DNA from: an uncultured Eubacteriales bacterium
GTDB lineage: Bacteria; Bacillota; Clostridia; Oscillospirales; Acutalibacteraceae
DNA: 64,000 nt
Direction of reading: 5' to 3'
NCBI GenBank assembly: GCA_934643185.1
Contig: CAKUBN010000002.1
Location: 1-64,000 of the forward strand
The translations under genes were made by a program, and so were the position numbers. Below, piece after piece: positions 49,090-57,398 of this stretch. Under the pieces are notes generated by a model that was not told the origin of the DNA, ran no database searches, and saw nothing but the letters and a program-made list of their open reading frames with translations. Within the stretch, counting starts at the first letter, position 1. The number at the start of each line of letters is the position of its first letter.

Positions 49090-52000
49090 ATGAACGATGA
49101 GAATAAATTCTCGGTGGACGAGATATTGGAAACGGAGCGTAAGGCGAAAGCGAACGACGTTCCGGAGGAAACGGGGGAGTTCAGCTTTCTGCACGGTGCG
49201 CGTGCGCTGAACTTTGCGCAGAACCCGACAAACTCCGCTTACGCGGAGGAAACGGATGCGCCGGAGGAAGAACCGGCGGAGAAGGCACCCGAAGTGACGG
49301 AAGAGCCTGCGCCTATGCCAGAGCCGGAAGCGGAGCAGCCCGCGCCGGAAGCCCCGGCAGAGGAAGCACAGCCCGTACCGGAAGCAGAGCCGCAGCCGGT
49401 GGAGGTGAAGGAAGAATCCCCGTGGGACACCTACGAAGAGGAAGAAGAGCCCAGAAAGAAAAAGAAGAACAAAAAAGAAAAGAAAGAGAAAAAGGGCTTT
49501 TTTGCGCGCCGCCGCGAAAAGAAGAAAAAAGAGGACTTTAACGAGACCGAAGACATGTACTACGGCATCCAGTTAAAGCCGATCGATGAATACACCCGCG
49601 GGTTTGACGCTACGGGTGAAATTTCCACGCAGGATGAGGGCTACCGCAAGCTGTTTGACGAGAACACTGCGGAGCTTGACGACGAGGTGGCAAAGGACTT
49701 TGAGCGCCTGCAGAAGGAGCGCCGCCGCCGTGTGGCAGAGGCCGTAGAGACGGCTGGTGTGGATATTTCCGCCGTGGAGGACGAGTTGGGCATTGTGGCC
49801 CCGGTGCCGGTCTCTGTTGCGATGAACGACGCAAACGCCGTGGTGCCGGAAAACAAAAAGACGAAAGACAAGGTGCAGAATTTCCAGACGGCGATGCTGC
49901 AGGACGCGCAGACGCACACGATGGAGATCAAGCTTGACCTTGAGAACGAGACGTTCGGCCTGCAGCAGGCGAAGGTGGTGCCGGAGGTGAGCGAAGACTC
50001 TGTGCGCCGCATTTTGGAATCTGTGCATGCGGAAAACGCGGCAAAGCAGGCGGCACAGGCGCAAAATGCCGAGCAGCAGACCGCGGCAGCGCCGGAAACG
50101 GAAGGAAACGATGTGCCCGAGATGGCGTTTAAGGATATTTCCAGCAACGGCCCCGAGCCGGAGGAGCCGCAGCCGGAAGAGAGCGTGGACATCGCTTCCG
50201 GCGAGCAGCTGCCCGAAACGCAGGAGCTGAAAGCGGAAGCCGTACAGGCGGCGGAGGCGGAAAGCGGCGAAGACGCTGCCGAAGAGCCTGCGACGGAAGA
50301 ACAGACGGAGCCTGCGCAGCAGAAGATCTCTGTGCCGGTGACGGACGTGACGCAGTACAGGAAGCGCGACCTGCCGGTGCACATCATCAATGCAGATGTT
50401 TTGCAGAGCGCACTGCTCAGCGAAGCGCGCGTGTACTCCGATGACGAGAACGTCAGCGCAGCCGGTGCGCACCGCTTTAAAATTCGCTTTGCGGAAAAGC
50501 CGGACGAAGCGCCCGAAAACACGGAAGCTTCCGAAAACAGCGACGAGCTCATCGACGATTACACCGGCCCAGCAGACGCAAAGAGCGTGGCACACGACTT
50601 GCGCACGACGATGCGCGAGCTGACGATCCGCATGCTTGCGACGGGCGTGAGCACCGCGGTGCTCGTTTTGGCGTCGCTCATTGCGGAATCCGGCTTCAAT
50701 GCCAATAACACGGAGACCGCCGGTGCAGTGGGATACACCATCTTATCGCTTGTGCTGCTGCTAGTGGCCATCGGCTTCTGCGCGAAAACGATTTTAAACG
50801 GTCTGAAGGCACTGTTTGAGTTCCGCGCGAATTCGGATTCTGCCGCTGCGGTAGCTTGTGTGGCGGTTTTTGTGCAGACGCTCTGCACGCTGTTTGCGCC
50901 GGCTGCGCTCAGCATGGGTAAAATCCACCTTTACGCCGGTATTGCGGCGGGTATTCTGTTCCTGAATACCGTCGGCAAGCTGACGATGCTGCGCCGCATC
51001 CACTCGAATTTCCGCTTTGTGTCTTCCCGCGAGCAGAAATATGCGGTGCGCGTATTTGACGATTACAACACGTCTTTAAAAATGGCGGGTTCCTCCGTCA
51101 TTTCGCAGCCTGCAATCGCGTATCAGCAGAAAGCGGGCTTCTTAAAGCGCTTCTTACAAATTTCCTATGAGCCGGACCCGGCAGAGACCTCTTCGCAGGT
51201 TTTGGCGCCGGTGGGCCTCATTTCTTCGCTGCTTCTGTGCGTGGTGGCGCTTGTCATCACGAAAGATGCGTCCCTTGCCATTACGGCTTTGGCGGCTTCC
51301 TGCTGCGTGTGTGTAGCGGTGATGAATATGCTGGCCGTAAACCTGCCGGTGAGCCGTCTTTCCCACCGTCTGCGCCGCCGCGGCGCGATGGTCTCCGGCT
51401 ATGAAGGTATCAAGCGCATGAGCGCCGTAAATGCCGTTCTAGTTGATTCCACAGAGCTTTTCCCGCGCGGCACGGTCGTTTTGAACGGGGTGAAGCCGTT
51501 TAAGCAGGAGGGCCTTGAAGAAGCCGCTTTGGCTGCCGGCACGTTGGTGCAGCAGCTCGGCGGCCCGCTTTGCGGCGTGTTCGAGCAGGTATTCAGCGAG
51601 CATGAGGGCGAGCTTCCGGAGGTCGAAAAGGCCGCATTTGAGGCCGGAAACGGCGTTGTGGGCACGGTGGACGGCAAAGAGGTGCTCATCGGCTCCCGTA
51701 CGCTTTTGACTGCGCACGGTGTGGAAGCGCCGGAGCAAAATGTGGAGAGTCAGTACACGACGGGCAGCCGACAGATCTTGTACGTTGCAATGGGCGGCGA
51801 GCTTTACGCCATGTTCATCCTGACCTATAACGCAGACCGTAAGAAGAAAGCGGAGCTGCAGAACATGGAAATGAACGGCGTTTCGCTCATTCTGCGTTCG
51901 GCAGACCCGAACCTTACGCCGCAGTTCATTTCGCGCCTGTTCGGCATTGACGCCACGGCGGTGAATGTCATCGGCGCGGGCCAAGACGGCCCGGCAGACC

Positions 52001-52284
52001 ACCTTGTGAACGACACTGCGGACCGCGTGGACGCCTATGCCGCCACAAAGGGTCGTGTGGAATCCATGATGAGCCTTGTTTCCACGTGCATCGACGAAAA
52101 GAAGAACATCAGCTTTATCGTCGCCATGCAGAACGCGGCGGTTGTCATCGGCTTTGTGCTTGTGGCGTTCCTCACATTCGTTGCGGGTGTGGAGCAGATT
52201 TCCGCATTTGCGCTCGTCATCTACGAGCTGTTCTGGGTGCTCGCCACCGTGTTGGTACCGAAGTTCAGAAATAAAGTAAAATAA
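49090..52284 (+). CDS. Large membrane protein resembling a catalytically inactive P-type ATPase
   Basis: A 1064-residue protein. Residues 1-510 are acidic, Ala/Pro/Glu-rich and probably disordered, with a lysine-rich stretch (about 118-150, RKKKKNKKEKKEKK). From about 515 on there are several membrane helices. The cytosolic part after them aligns by eye with metal-type P-type ATPases: GNGVVGTVDGKEVLIGSRTLL (near 855) equals the nucleotide-domain GxGVxGxVxGxxVxVGN stretch, and ILYVAMGGELYAMFIL (near 895) equals the next strand. The phosphorylation motif DKTGT is replaced by DSTEL at D786, and TGD by RSADP near 938. Two more helices close the protein. The fold is kept and catalysis almost surely lost. 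Function unknown; a regulatory or scaffold role is possible. Confidence 0.65.
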   Translation: MNDENKFSVDEILETERKAKANDVPEETGEFSFLHGARALNFAQNPTNSAYAEETDAPEEEPAEKAPEVTEEPAPMPEPEAEQPAPEAPAEEAQPVPEAEPQPVEVKEESPWDTYEEEEEPRKKKKNKKEKKEKKGFFARRREKKKKEDFNETEDMYYGIQLKPIDEYTRGFDATGEISTQDEGYRKLFDENTAELDDEVAKDFERLQKERRRRVAEAVETAGVDISAVEDELGIVAPVPVSVAMNDANAVVPENKKTKDKVQNFQTAMLQDAQTHTMEIKLDLENETFGLQQAKVVPEVSEDSVRRILESVHAENAAKQAAQAQNAEQQTAAAPETEGNDVPEMAFKDISSNGPEPEEPQPEESVDIASGEQLPETQELKAEAVQAAEAESGEDAAEEPATEEQTEPAQQKISVPVTDVTQYRKRDLPVHIINADVLQSALLSEARVYSDDENVSAAGAHRFKIRFAEKPDEAPENTEASENSDELIDDYTGPADAKSVAHDLRTTMRELTIRMLATGVSTAVLVLASLIAESGFNANNTETAGAVGYTILSLVLLLVAIGFCAKTILNGLKALFEFRANSDSAAAVACVAVFVQTLCTLFAPAALSMGKIHLYAGIAAGILFLNTVGKLTMLRRIHSNFRFVSSREQKYAVRVFDDYNTSLKMAGSSVISQPAIAYQQKAGFLKRFLQISYEPDPAETSSQVLAPVGLISSLLLCVVALVITKDASLAITALAASCCVCVAVMNMLAVNLPVSRLSHRLRRRGAMVSGYEGIKRMSAVNAVLVDSTELFPRGTVVLNGVKPFKQEGLEEAALAAGTLVQQLGGPLCGVFEQVFSEHEGELPEVEKAAFEAGNGVVGTVDGKEVLIGSRTLLTAHGVEAPEQNVESQYTTGSRQILYVAMGGELYAMFILTYNADRKKKAELQNMEMNGVSLILRSADPNLTPQFISRLFGIDATAVNVIGAGQDGPADHLVNDTADRVDAYAATKGRVESMMSLVSTCIDEKKNISFIVAMQNAAVVIGFVLVAFLTFVAGVEQISAFALVIYELFWVLATVLVPKFRNKVK

Positions 52285-52296
52285 GGTTCGAAATTG

Positions 52297-52329
52297 AAAA
52301 TCTCTCTCGGCGCAGCCGAGAGAGATTTT
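52297..52329. terminator. Bidirectional terminator
   Basis: A perfect 15-bp stem with arms AAAATCTCTCTCGGC and GCCGAGAGAGATTTT, loop GCA, lies between the large membrane protein gene and the convergent DUF4097 gene. Confidence 0.92.
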
Positions 52330-52334
52330 TTACG

Positions 52335-53474
52335 TTATTTTGCAATTTTAATGCGGATACTGCCGCTGAGCGTGCTGACTTTGCATGTGCCTGTGCCGGT
52401 ATCGAACGGAACATCCACTTTGCCGCTTCTGCTTTGAGCACGGAAAGCTTTGCCGGTGTTTAGCGTGCCGACCACGCTGCCGCTCGTGCTGTCGAGCGAA
52501 AGGGTGGCGGCGTCACAGTTTTCAAAATGAATACTGCCGCTTGCAGTACCGATTTCCATAACGTCTGCGGACACGGTATGTGTAAGATCGACCCCGCCGC
52601 TTGCCGTGTTGATATGCAGCGCTGCGCATTCCGCATTTTCAAGGCTGACCTTGCCGCTGGCGGTTCCAATTTCCAGCGCGTCGCCCTTATAATTTGTGAT
52701 CTGCGCCTTGCCGCTTGCCGTCTCTATAGAGCCGCCACTTTCATTTTTGATGTTGAGCAGGGTGACAGCGCCGCTTGCGGTGCCGAGCGCCAATGTGCCG
52801 CACGAAGTGTCTTTGAGGGTGATGTCTCCGCTTGCGGCTTGTGCAGAAAGCGCGCCGCATTCTGCACAGCAGGCGATGTCGCCGCTCGCGCTGTGCAGGG
52901 AAGCCGTATCGAAGGTGTAGCCCGCGGGAACGGCAATGTCGCCGCTTGTGACTTTGACTTCGAGCGATTTATACGCGCCCTGCGGCAGATAAACGCGCAC
53001 GGGCTCAGAACGCTGTGCTCTGTAAAACTTGAAGAAAGAAAACACGGTGCGGCTGTCTGCGCGGCGGATGTGCAACACGCAGTTTTCGGTCGTTACGACA
53101 TAGTGCACAGTCTCGTTTTCGGCGCACTCCACGCGGCAGGTGTTATTTTCAGAGGGCAGGAGGATGAAATCTGCCGGGCCGCAATCGGCGGCTACACCGC
53201 AGATGCTGCTCTCTGCCGTATAGGTGCGCAGGGTGTCGCCAAAGGTGGATTTTTCCGTGAAATTCGCGGTCTTTACGGGCAAAAGCTCTGTTTTGGCCTG
53301 TTGGATGAGCTCATCTAAGGAGCCTGCGGCGGCAACGGCTTCTTCTTCCGTGAGGCCGTCTTCCATGTGGTCATCGATCATCTCGCTGCAAAACTCCACA
53401 AGCTTTTCTACGCCCTCCGGCGAAAGCCCGGTGAGCCCTGCACGCAGTGCCGTCAAAAATTCTTCTTTACGCAT
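52335..53474 (-). CDS. HAAS/DUF1700-DUF4097 protein
   Basis: A 379-residue two-part protein. The N-terminus (about 1-65, EEFLTALRAGLTGLSPEGVE and DDHMEDGLTEEEAVAAAGSL) is a HAAS/DUF1700-like helical module. The rest is a DUF4097-type right-handed beta-helix with repeating TASGKAQI, TASGKVSLEN and TASGGVDLTH strands roughly every 20 residues. Function is unknown; HAAS modules are often partnered with PadR regulators. Its start overlaps the padR gene by 8 nt, as expected for such a pair. No membrane helix is evident, which is unusual for DUF4097 proteins. Confidence 0.85.
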   Translation of the reverse strand: MRKEEFLTALRAGLTGLSPEGVEKLVEFCSEMIDDHMEDGLTEEEAVAAAGSLDELIQQAKTELLPVKTANFTEKSTFGDTLRTYTAESSICGVAADCGPADFILLPSENNTCRVECAENETVHYVVTTENCVLHIRRADSRTVFSFFKFYRAQRSEPVRVYLPQGAYKSLEVKVTSGDIAVPAGYTFDTASLHSASGDIACCAECGALSAQAASGDITLKDTSCGTLALGTASGAVTLLNIKNESGGSIETASGKAQITNYKGDALEIGTASGKVSLENAECAALHINTASGGVDLTHTVSADVMEIGTASGSIHFENCDAATLSLDSTSGSVVGTLNTGKAFRAQSRSGKVDVPFDTGTGTCKVSTLSGSIRIKIAK

Positions 53475-53787
53475 TGTTTTTGTCCTCCCTTGTCACAAAT
53501 TCGTAGATGGAAACGATCTCGTTCCACTCGGCTTTGAAATCTTCAAGCCGCTTTTGCCCTTGTTCCGTGATGTGGTAATACTTGCGCAGCCGGCCGTTGT
53601 GCTCGGCAGAATGCACCGAGAGCAGCTGTGCGGCCTCCAATCTTCGCAGAATGGGGTATAGGGTCGATTCGGAAAGCTCCACATACGGCTTTATGTCTTT
53701 GATGATTTTGTAGCCGTAGGAGTCTTCCTGCTTGATCGCCGCGAGCACGCACACATCGAGCAGCCCGCGCTTGAGCTGAATGTCCAT
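53467..53787 (-). CDS. PadR family transcriptional regulator
   Basis: A 106-residue winged-helix regulator. MDIQLKRGLLDVCVLAAIKQ is the classical PadR start, followed by SYGYKIIKDI, the recognition segment SESTLYPILRRLE and the wing GRLRKYYHITEQG. The C-terminal dimerisation helix is short (PadR-s2 type). It is co-translated with the HAAS-DUF4097 gene and has a near-consensus promoter carrying a dyad, so autoregulation is likely. Confidence 0.94.
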   Translation of the reverse strand: MDIQLKRGLLDVCVLAAIKQEDSYGYKIIKDIKPYVELSESTLYPILRRLEAAQLLSVHSAEHNGRLRKYYHITEQGQKRLEDFKAEWNEIVSIYEFVTREDKNNA

Positions 53788-53824
53788 TTTGCATCCCCTT
53801 TCCGAGATACCTCTCTTTGCACAA

Positions 53825-53854
53825 TACTATACAACGCATAGTAATACTTGTCAA
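53825..53854 (-). promoter_or_regulatory. padR promoter with dyad operator
   Basis: On the minus strand TTGACA (53854-53849) and TATAGT (53831-53826) are 17 nt apart. An inverted repeat TACTAT-N7-ATAGTA (53825-53843) covers the -10 and spacer, a fitting site for autorepression by PadR. Confidence 0.75.
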
Positions 53855-53870
53855 GGGGAAATCTGCATTT

Positions 53871-55301
53871 TTACAAAAAAATCCCGCCGAAAGATCGGCG
53901 GGATCCAGAAGATATAGACGGGTAAATCAAATGCGGGATTCGGAGGTGCTTTTTTTGTTCTGTTCCTGTACGTCTTTTTTTGTTGAGGTACAGGAAATAA
54001 ATGACATTTAAGACGATGCCGACCGTGGTCGCGATGGGGGCGGCGAGGCCGATATACGTCAGGCTGGCGTTCGGCTGGATGCTCATGATATACGCAAGCG
54101 GCAGACGCACGAGCAGGGTTTGAATGAGCCCCTGCACCATGACCCACACGGTTTTGTTGCGCCCGTTAAAGTAGCCCATCATGCTGAACAGCACGGCCGT
54201 GACCATGGTTTCCGGCGCGAAGCCGCGCAGGTACTCGAAGCCTCTTTGAATAACGCCGGGGTCGGTCGTGAAAATGCCGGTGAGCAGATCACCCTTGAAC
54301 CAGACGAGCACGAATACGATGCAGCCGATGGCAAGACCGATGCCGATGCCCGTGAACATGCTGTGCTTTGCACGCTTGATATTGCCCGCGCCGACATTTT
54401 GGGAGACGAACGACGCCATAGACTGCATGAGGGAGCTGGGTACGAGCATGGCAAAGCTGACGATTTTGCACGCGACACCGTAGCCGGAGGAAGCCTCCAG
54501 ACCGAGCGCGTTGATGAACGCGCACAGCGCGAGGAAGGAAAGCTGGGTGAGCAGCTCCTGCAAAGCGAGCGGCAGGCCGATCTGCATAGCCTTGCGGCAC
54601 TGGGCGTTCAAACGGAAATCCCTTTTGGTGATGGTAAACGGCAGCCCGCGCTTTTTGAGGAGAAGAAGCGCGAATACGACGCTGAGCGCCTGCGCAAACA
54701 CGGTGGCGAGCGCTGCGCCGGCGGCATCCAACTTGAAGACGGCAACAAGGAGCAGATCGCCGAAAATGTTCACGACGCACGCGACTGCGACGAACAGCAG
54801 TGGGGACTTGCTGTCGCCGAGTCCTCTGAAAATGGCGGAGAGCAGGTTGTAGGCGATGATGAAGAAAATACCGCCGCCGCAGATGCGCACATAAACCGCG
54901 GTGAGTTCAACGGCTTCCGTTGGCGCCTGCATCAAAACAGAGATGGGGCGCGCGAAAAACACCATGGCGACGAACAAAACGGCGGAAATGATGGCGAACA
55001 CAATGGAAGAGCCGCCGATGAGCGCGCCAATCTGCTCCGGCTTCTTTTCGCCGAGGAACCGCGCGATGAGCACCGTAACGCCCATGGCAAGACCCGTAAT
55101 GACGAACGTGGCAAAGTTTAAGATCTGGCTGCCGGTGGAAACGGCGGAAAGACCCTCCGTGCTGCCGAAGCGGCCGACAACGAGCAGGTCAACGGCGCCG
55201 TAGGCCGCCTGTAAAACGAGCGCGCCCAAAACGGGCAGCATGAAATAGGTCAGCTTTTTTAAAATGCTGCCTTCTGTAAAATCGTTTTTTGCGTTACTCA
55301 A
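53871..55301 (-). CDS. MATE family efflux transporter
   Basis: A 476-residue transporter with 12 helices: LTYFMLPVLGALVLQAAYG, then AVDLLVVGRFG near residue 40, and IGLPLALQELLTQLSFLAL at the start of the second half. TTG 55301 is chosen because AGGAG is 8 nt upstream; it overlaps the marR stop. After YLNKK the frame continues RRTGTEQ and runs through the terminator. If the run of seven A (53981-53975) had six, the protein would end KDVQEQNKKSTSESRI at TGA 53927, a more natural end. Probably repressed by the upstream MarR protein. Confidence 0.87.
   Translation of the reverse strand: MSNAKNDFTEGSILKKLTYFMLPVLGALVLQAAYGAVDLLVVGRFGSTEGLSAVSTGSQILNFATFVITGLAMGVTVLIARFLGEKKPEQIGALIGGSSIVFAIISAVLFVAMVFFARPISVLMQAPTEAVELTAVYVRICGGGIFFIIAYNLLSAIFRGLGDSKSPLLFVAVACVVNIFGDLLLVAVFKLDAAGAALATVFAQALSVVFALLLLKKRGLPFTITKRDFRLNAQCRKAMQIGLPLALQELLTQLSFLALCAFINALGLEASSGYGVACKIVSFAMLVPSSLMQSMASFVSQNVGAGNIKRAKHSMFTGIGIGLAIGCIVFVLVWFKGDLLTGIFTTDPGVIQRGFEYLRGFAPETMVTAVLFSMMGYFNGRNKTVWVMVQGLIQTLLVRLPLAYIMSIQPNASLTYIGLAAPIATTVGIVLNVIYFLYLNKKRRTGTEQKKHLRIPHLIYPSISSGSRRSFGGIFL
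53874..53904 (-). terminator. Terminator of the MarR-MATE operon
   Basis: On the minus strand the perfect 10-bp stem ATCCCGCCGA/TCGGCGGGAT with a 4-nt loop is followed by seven T. The annotated MATE reading frame runs through it, which suggests that the gene really ends at TGA 53927-53929 in another frame. Confidence 0.88.
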
Positions 55302-55743
55302 GTTCAATTCTCCTTTCGCTCATGACATGGTAGAACTTTTCGATGGTCTGAATGGTGCAGTCCGCATCCTCTTCGGAAATGTCCGAAAGGTACGGCAAAA
55401 GCGCGCCGAAATACGCTTTATTGTACTTTTCGGAAAGCGCCTTGCCGGTCTCTGTGGCGGAAATGTAGGTCACGCGGCCGTCTTCCTCAGAAGCGGTCTT
55501 TTTAAGGTAGCCCTTTTGCTCCATTTCCTTCACGGTGCGGGTCACGCCGGGGCGCGGCAAACCGAGCGCGTCGCTGATGTCGGAGACCTTCACGCGCACG
55601 CCGCGTTCTTCCAGCATCTCGATGATGTCGAGGTAGTGGATATAAGACGGCGCTACGCCCTGCGGCAGCACGGGGAGCATGTCCCGCGCGCGCTTTGCAA
55701 GGTAGCAGGCGTCCATCATTTTTTTGATTTTTTCGATCGTCAT
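55294..55743 (-). CDS. MarR family transcriptional regulator
   Basis: A 149-residue winged-helix regulator. The HTH region reads VRVKVSDISDALGLPRPGVT (near residue 55) with the recognition helix RPGVTRTVKEMEQKGYL. The wing contains TASEEDGRVTYISATETG, and helices at both ends form the dimer interface. It starts at ATG 55743 and overlaps the MATE gene, an operon typical of drug-inducible efflux. Its promoter holds a perfect inverted repeat that is the likely operator for autoregulation. Confidence 0.93.
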   Translation of the reverse strand: MTIEKIKKMMDACYLAKRARDMLPVLPQGVAPSYIHYLDIIEMLEERGVRVKVSDISDALGLPRPGVTRTVKEMEQKGYLKKTASEEDGRVTYISATETGKALSEKYNKAYFGALLPYLSDISEEDADCTIQTIEKFYHVMSERRIELE

Positions 55744-55781
55744 AACGAGCGCATACCCCTTTTTTTAATTTGTTGCCTTTG

Positions 55782-55826
55782 ATAATTAACATCGGTAATT
55801 ATAAGAGCATAAAAGGAAAATGTCAA
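55782..55826 (-). promoter_or_regulatory. marR promoter with perfect palindromic operator
   Basis: On the minus strand TTGACA (55826-55821) and TATAAT (55803-55798), 17 nt apart, form a full consensus promoter. ATAATTA-N7-TAATTAT (55782-55802) is a perfect inverted repeat that overlaps the -10, fitting a MarR repressor site. Confidence 0.85.
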
Positions 55827-55897
55827 GAGGTTTCAAAGAAAAATCGGCACGGTGTACCTGCCTTTGGCGTAAACTGGTTTAAGATGCACCCGAGGGT

Positions 55898-56227
55898 GTG
55901 CCTTGGAAAGAGAAAGGGGGTGGTGGCATACGTATCGTTTCGCCGCCCGTGCCACTGACGTTTTGCTTTGAAAGCGTGGGGCGTTTGATGGATGCGGTGG
56001 AGCGCGCCGTGCACACGCTGCATGTGCTTTCTTCGGCGCTGGGGCGGATCGGCAGTCGGTTCTTTCTGTGCGTGACGGTGCGGTTTTCGGAGCGCATTGC
56101 GGCGCGCAGCCTGTTTACGGAGTATGGGGAATACGTCGGCGCAGGCGCGCTGACGGCGGCTTATATAGCAGAGCGGGCGGAAACGTTCATCCCAAACGCC
56201 GCCGCCCGCATGGCAAGGTATTTTTAA
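55898..56227 (+). CDS. MecA-like adaptor C-terminal domain, short or truncated
   Basis: A 109-residue frame whose region from about residue 18 resembles the C-terminal, ClpC-binding half of MecA adaptors: TFCFESVGRLMDAVERA, SALGRIGSRFFLCV and RSLFTEYGEYV, ending in NAAARMARYF. The N-terminal half of MecA is absent. The start is unclear: GTG 55898 has no ribosome site, while GAGAAAGGGGG (55908-55918) serves GTG codons in another frame that stops after 12 codons. It may be a stand-alone domain or a 5'-truncated pseudogene. A clean terminator follows the stop, arguing that it was a real gene end. Confidence 0.5.
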   Translation: MPWKEKGGGGIRIVSPPVPLTFCFESVGRLMDAVERAVHTLHVLSSALGRIGSRFFLCVTVRFSERIAARSLFTEYGEYVGAGALTAAYIAERAETFIPNAAARMARYF

Positions 56228-56256
56228 AGGCTCGTCGGTAAAACCGACGAGCCTTT
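56226..56256. terminator. Bidirectional terminator
   Basis: A perfect 13-bp stem with arms AAAGGCTCGTCGG and CCGACGAGCCTTT, loop TAAAA, lies between the MecA-like frame and the convergent lipoprotein gene. Confidence 0.88.
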
Positions 56257-56261
56257 AACGT

Positions 56262-56714
56262 TTATAATCCCAGTGCGTCCACGATCTTATTTACAGTGTC
56301 CTTATCCGCGCCGGTGGCGAAAAGAATGGTGGTGCCGTTGCGGTAGAGGACGGTCGTGAGGTCGTCACCTTTATACGTGTAGCGGTTGTATTCGCTGGAG
56401 TCGACCGCCTTGCCCTCGGAGGTCTTGACGCTTGAAAGCATCTGCGCGTAGTTCGTTTTGGCGTCGTCCGTGGAAGCGAACGTGAAAAAGCCGAGGGAGT
56501 AATCGTCGCCGGAAACGGTCAGCGCTTTGGTGATGACGCTGCTGTCAAACTGGTCGGAAACGTCTGTCACTTCGCAGTCGGCAGATTCGCAGGCGGACGT
56601 GAACTGCTCATCCGTAATGACGGGGCGGCCTGCACAGCCGGAGAACACGATGCACGCGAGCAGGACGGACACGGTGATGAGCATGGGAATGCGCTTTAAA
56701 ATATGTTGTTTCAT
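56262..56714 (-). CDS. Hypothetical lipoprotein
   Basis: A 150-residue secreted lipoprotein. A lipobox VFSGC (cysteine near residue 27) follows a hydrophobic signal (MLITVSVLLACIVFSGC). The mature part of about 120 residues resembles small clostridial lipoproteins with a YNRYTYKGDDLTTVLYRNG stretch. No enzymatic motif is seen. It lies 25 nt downstream of the VanZ gene on the same strand and is probably co-transcribed with it. Confidence 0.75.
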   Translation of the reverse strand: MKQHILKRIPMLITVSVLLACIVFSGCAGRPVITDEQFTSACESADCEVTDVSDQFDSSVITKALTVSGDDYSLGFFTFASTDDAKTNYAQMLSSVKTSEGKAVDSSEYNRYTYKGDDLTTVLYRNGTTILFATGADKDTVNKIVDALGL

Positions 56715-56739
56715 GGTATTTATCCTTTCCGGTTGCCGG

Positions 56740-57207
56740 TCATCCGGCTTTTTTACAATGATTGATGAGCAAAAAGAGCAGAACGGTCAAAAAGAACCCG
56801 GTCGAAAAGCCCGCGGTGTCGATCCATACATCGGAAACGAGCGAGCCGCGGCCGGAGAAAATCTGGATGGTCTCGTCCGTGACGGCGCACAGCATGCCGA
56901 TGAGCGGGAAATCGAGCAAATTGCGGCCGTGTTGAAAATTTTTGCCGGTTTTATCGCGCTGCAGGCCGAGCAGAAGGGAAAACTCCACGCCCAAAAGGCC
57001 GTATTCCGAAAAATGTGCCGCCTTGCGCAGCAGAAATTCGCTGATCTCCGTGTGCAGAAGCTGCTCCAGCCACGCTTTTAAAGAGCCGCTCATGCCGCCG
57101 GAGACCGCGCGGCTCTGCATGGAGTTGCCCCAGATGAACGCGAGCGTGAGCAAAATGAGGATGCCGAGCACCCAACGCACGCGGGTATTGTGTGTTGCTT
57201 TTTTCAT
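56740..57207 (-). CDS. VanZ family protein
   Basis: A 155-residue VanZ-like membrane protein with four helices. The family is named from a teicoplanin-resistance gene, but most members have unknown roles. The signature is complete: FIWGNSMQSRAVSG (near residue 27), LLRKAAHFSEYGLLG (near 65) and the acidic motif CAVTDETIQIF with SLVSDVWIDTAGF (near 110-130). ATG 57207 behind AAAGGAGC is chosen over the longer frame starting at 57276. Confidence 0.88.
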   Translation of the reverse strand: MKKATHNTRVRWVLGILILLTLAFIWGNSMQSRAVSGGMSGSLKAWLEQLLHTEISEFLLRKAAHFSEYGLLGVEFSLLLGLQRDKTGKNFQHGRNLLDFPLIGMLCAVTDETIQIFSGRGSLVSDVWIDTAGFSTGFFLTVLLFLLINHCKKAG

Positions 57208-57318
57208 GCGGGCTCCTTTATCATAAGATATTTTCTCCATTTTACCACGCATGCGCCGGTTTCTCAATGCCGTCACAGAAATTTAATTTTTATAAGATAT
57301 GAAAGCGCCTTTGACTGC

Positions 57319-57347
57319 TTGCGGCGGTGCGGGGGATATGCTATACT
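57319..57347 (+). promoter_or_regulatory. Promoter of the lipoprotein/two-component region
   Basis: TTGCGG (57319-57324) and TATACT (57342-57347) are 17 nt apart, about 50 nt upstream of the start at 57399. Confidence 0.65.
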
Positions 57348-57398
57348 TATATTGATATTGTAAATTCATGTTGTGAATTTGCGCAGGAGGTGACGGCG

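Noticed and set aside
55770..55958. 62-codon open frame overlapping the MecA-like start
   Set aside because: It starts inside the marR promoter, reads as random sequence and stops 12 codons after the only good ribosome site.
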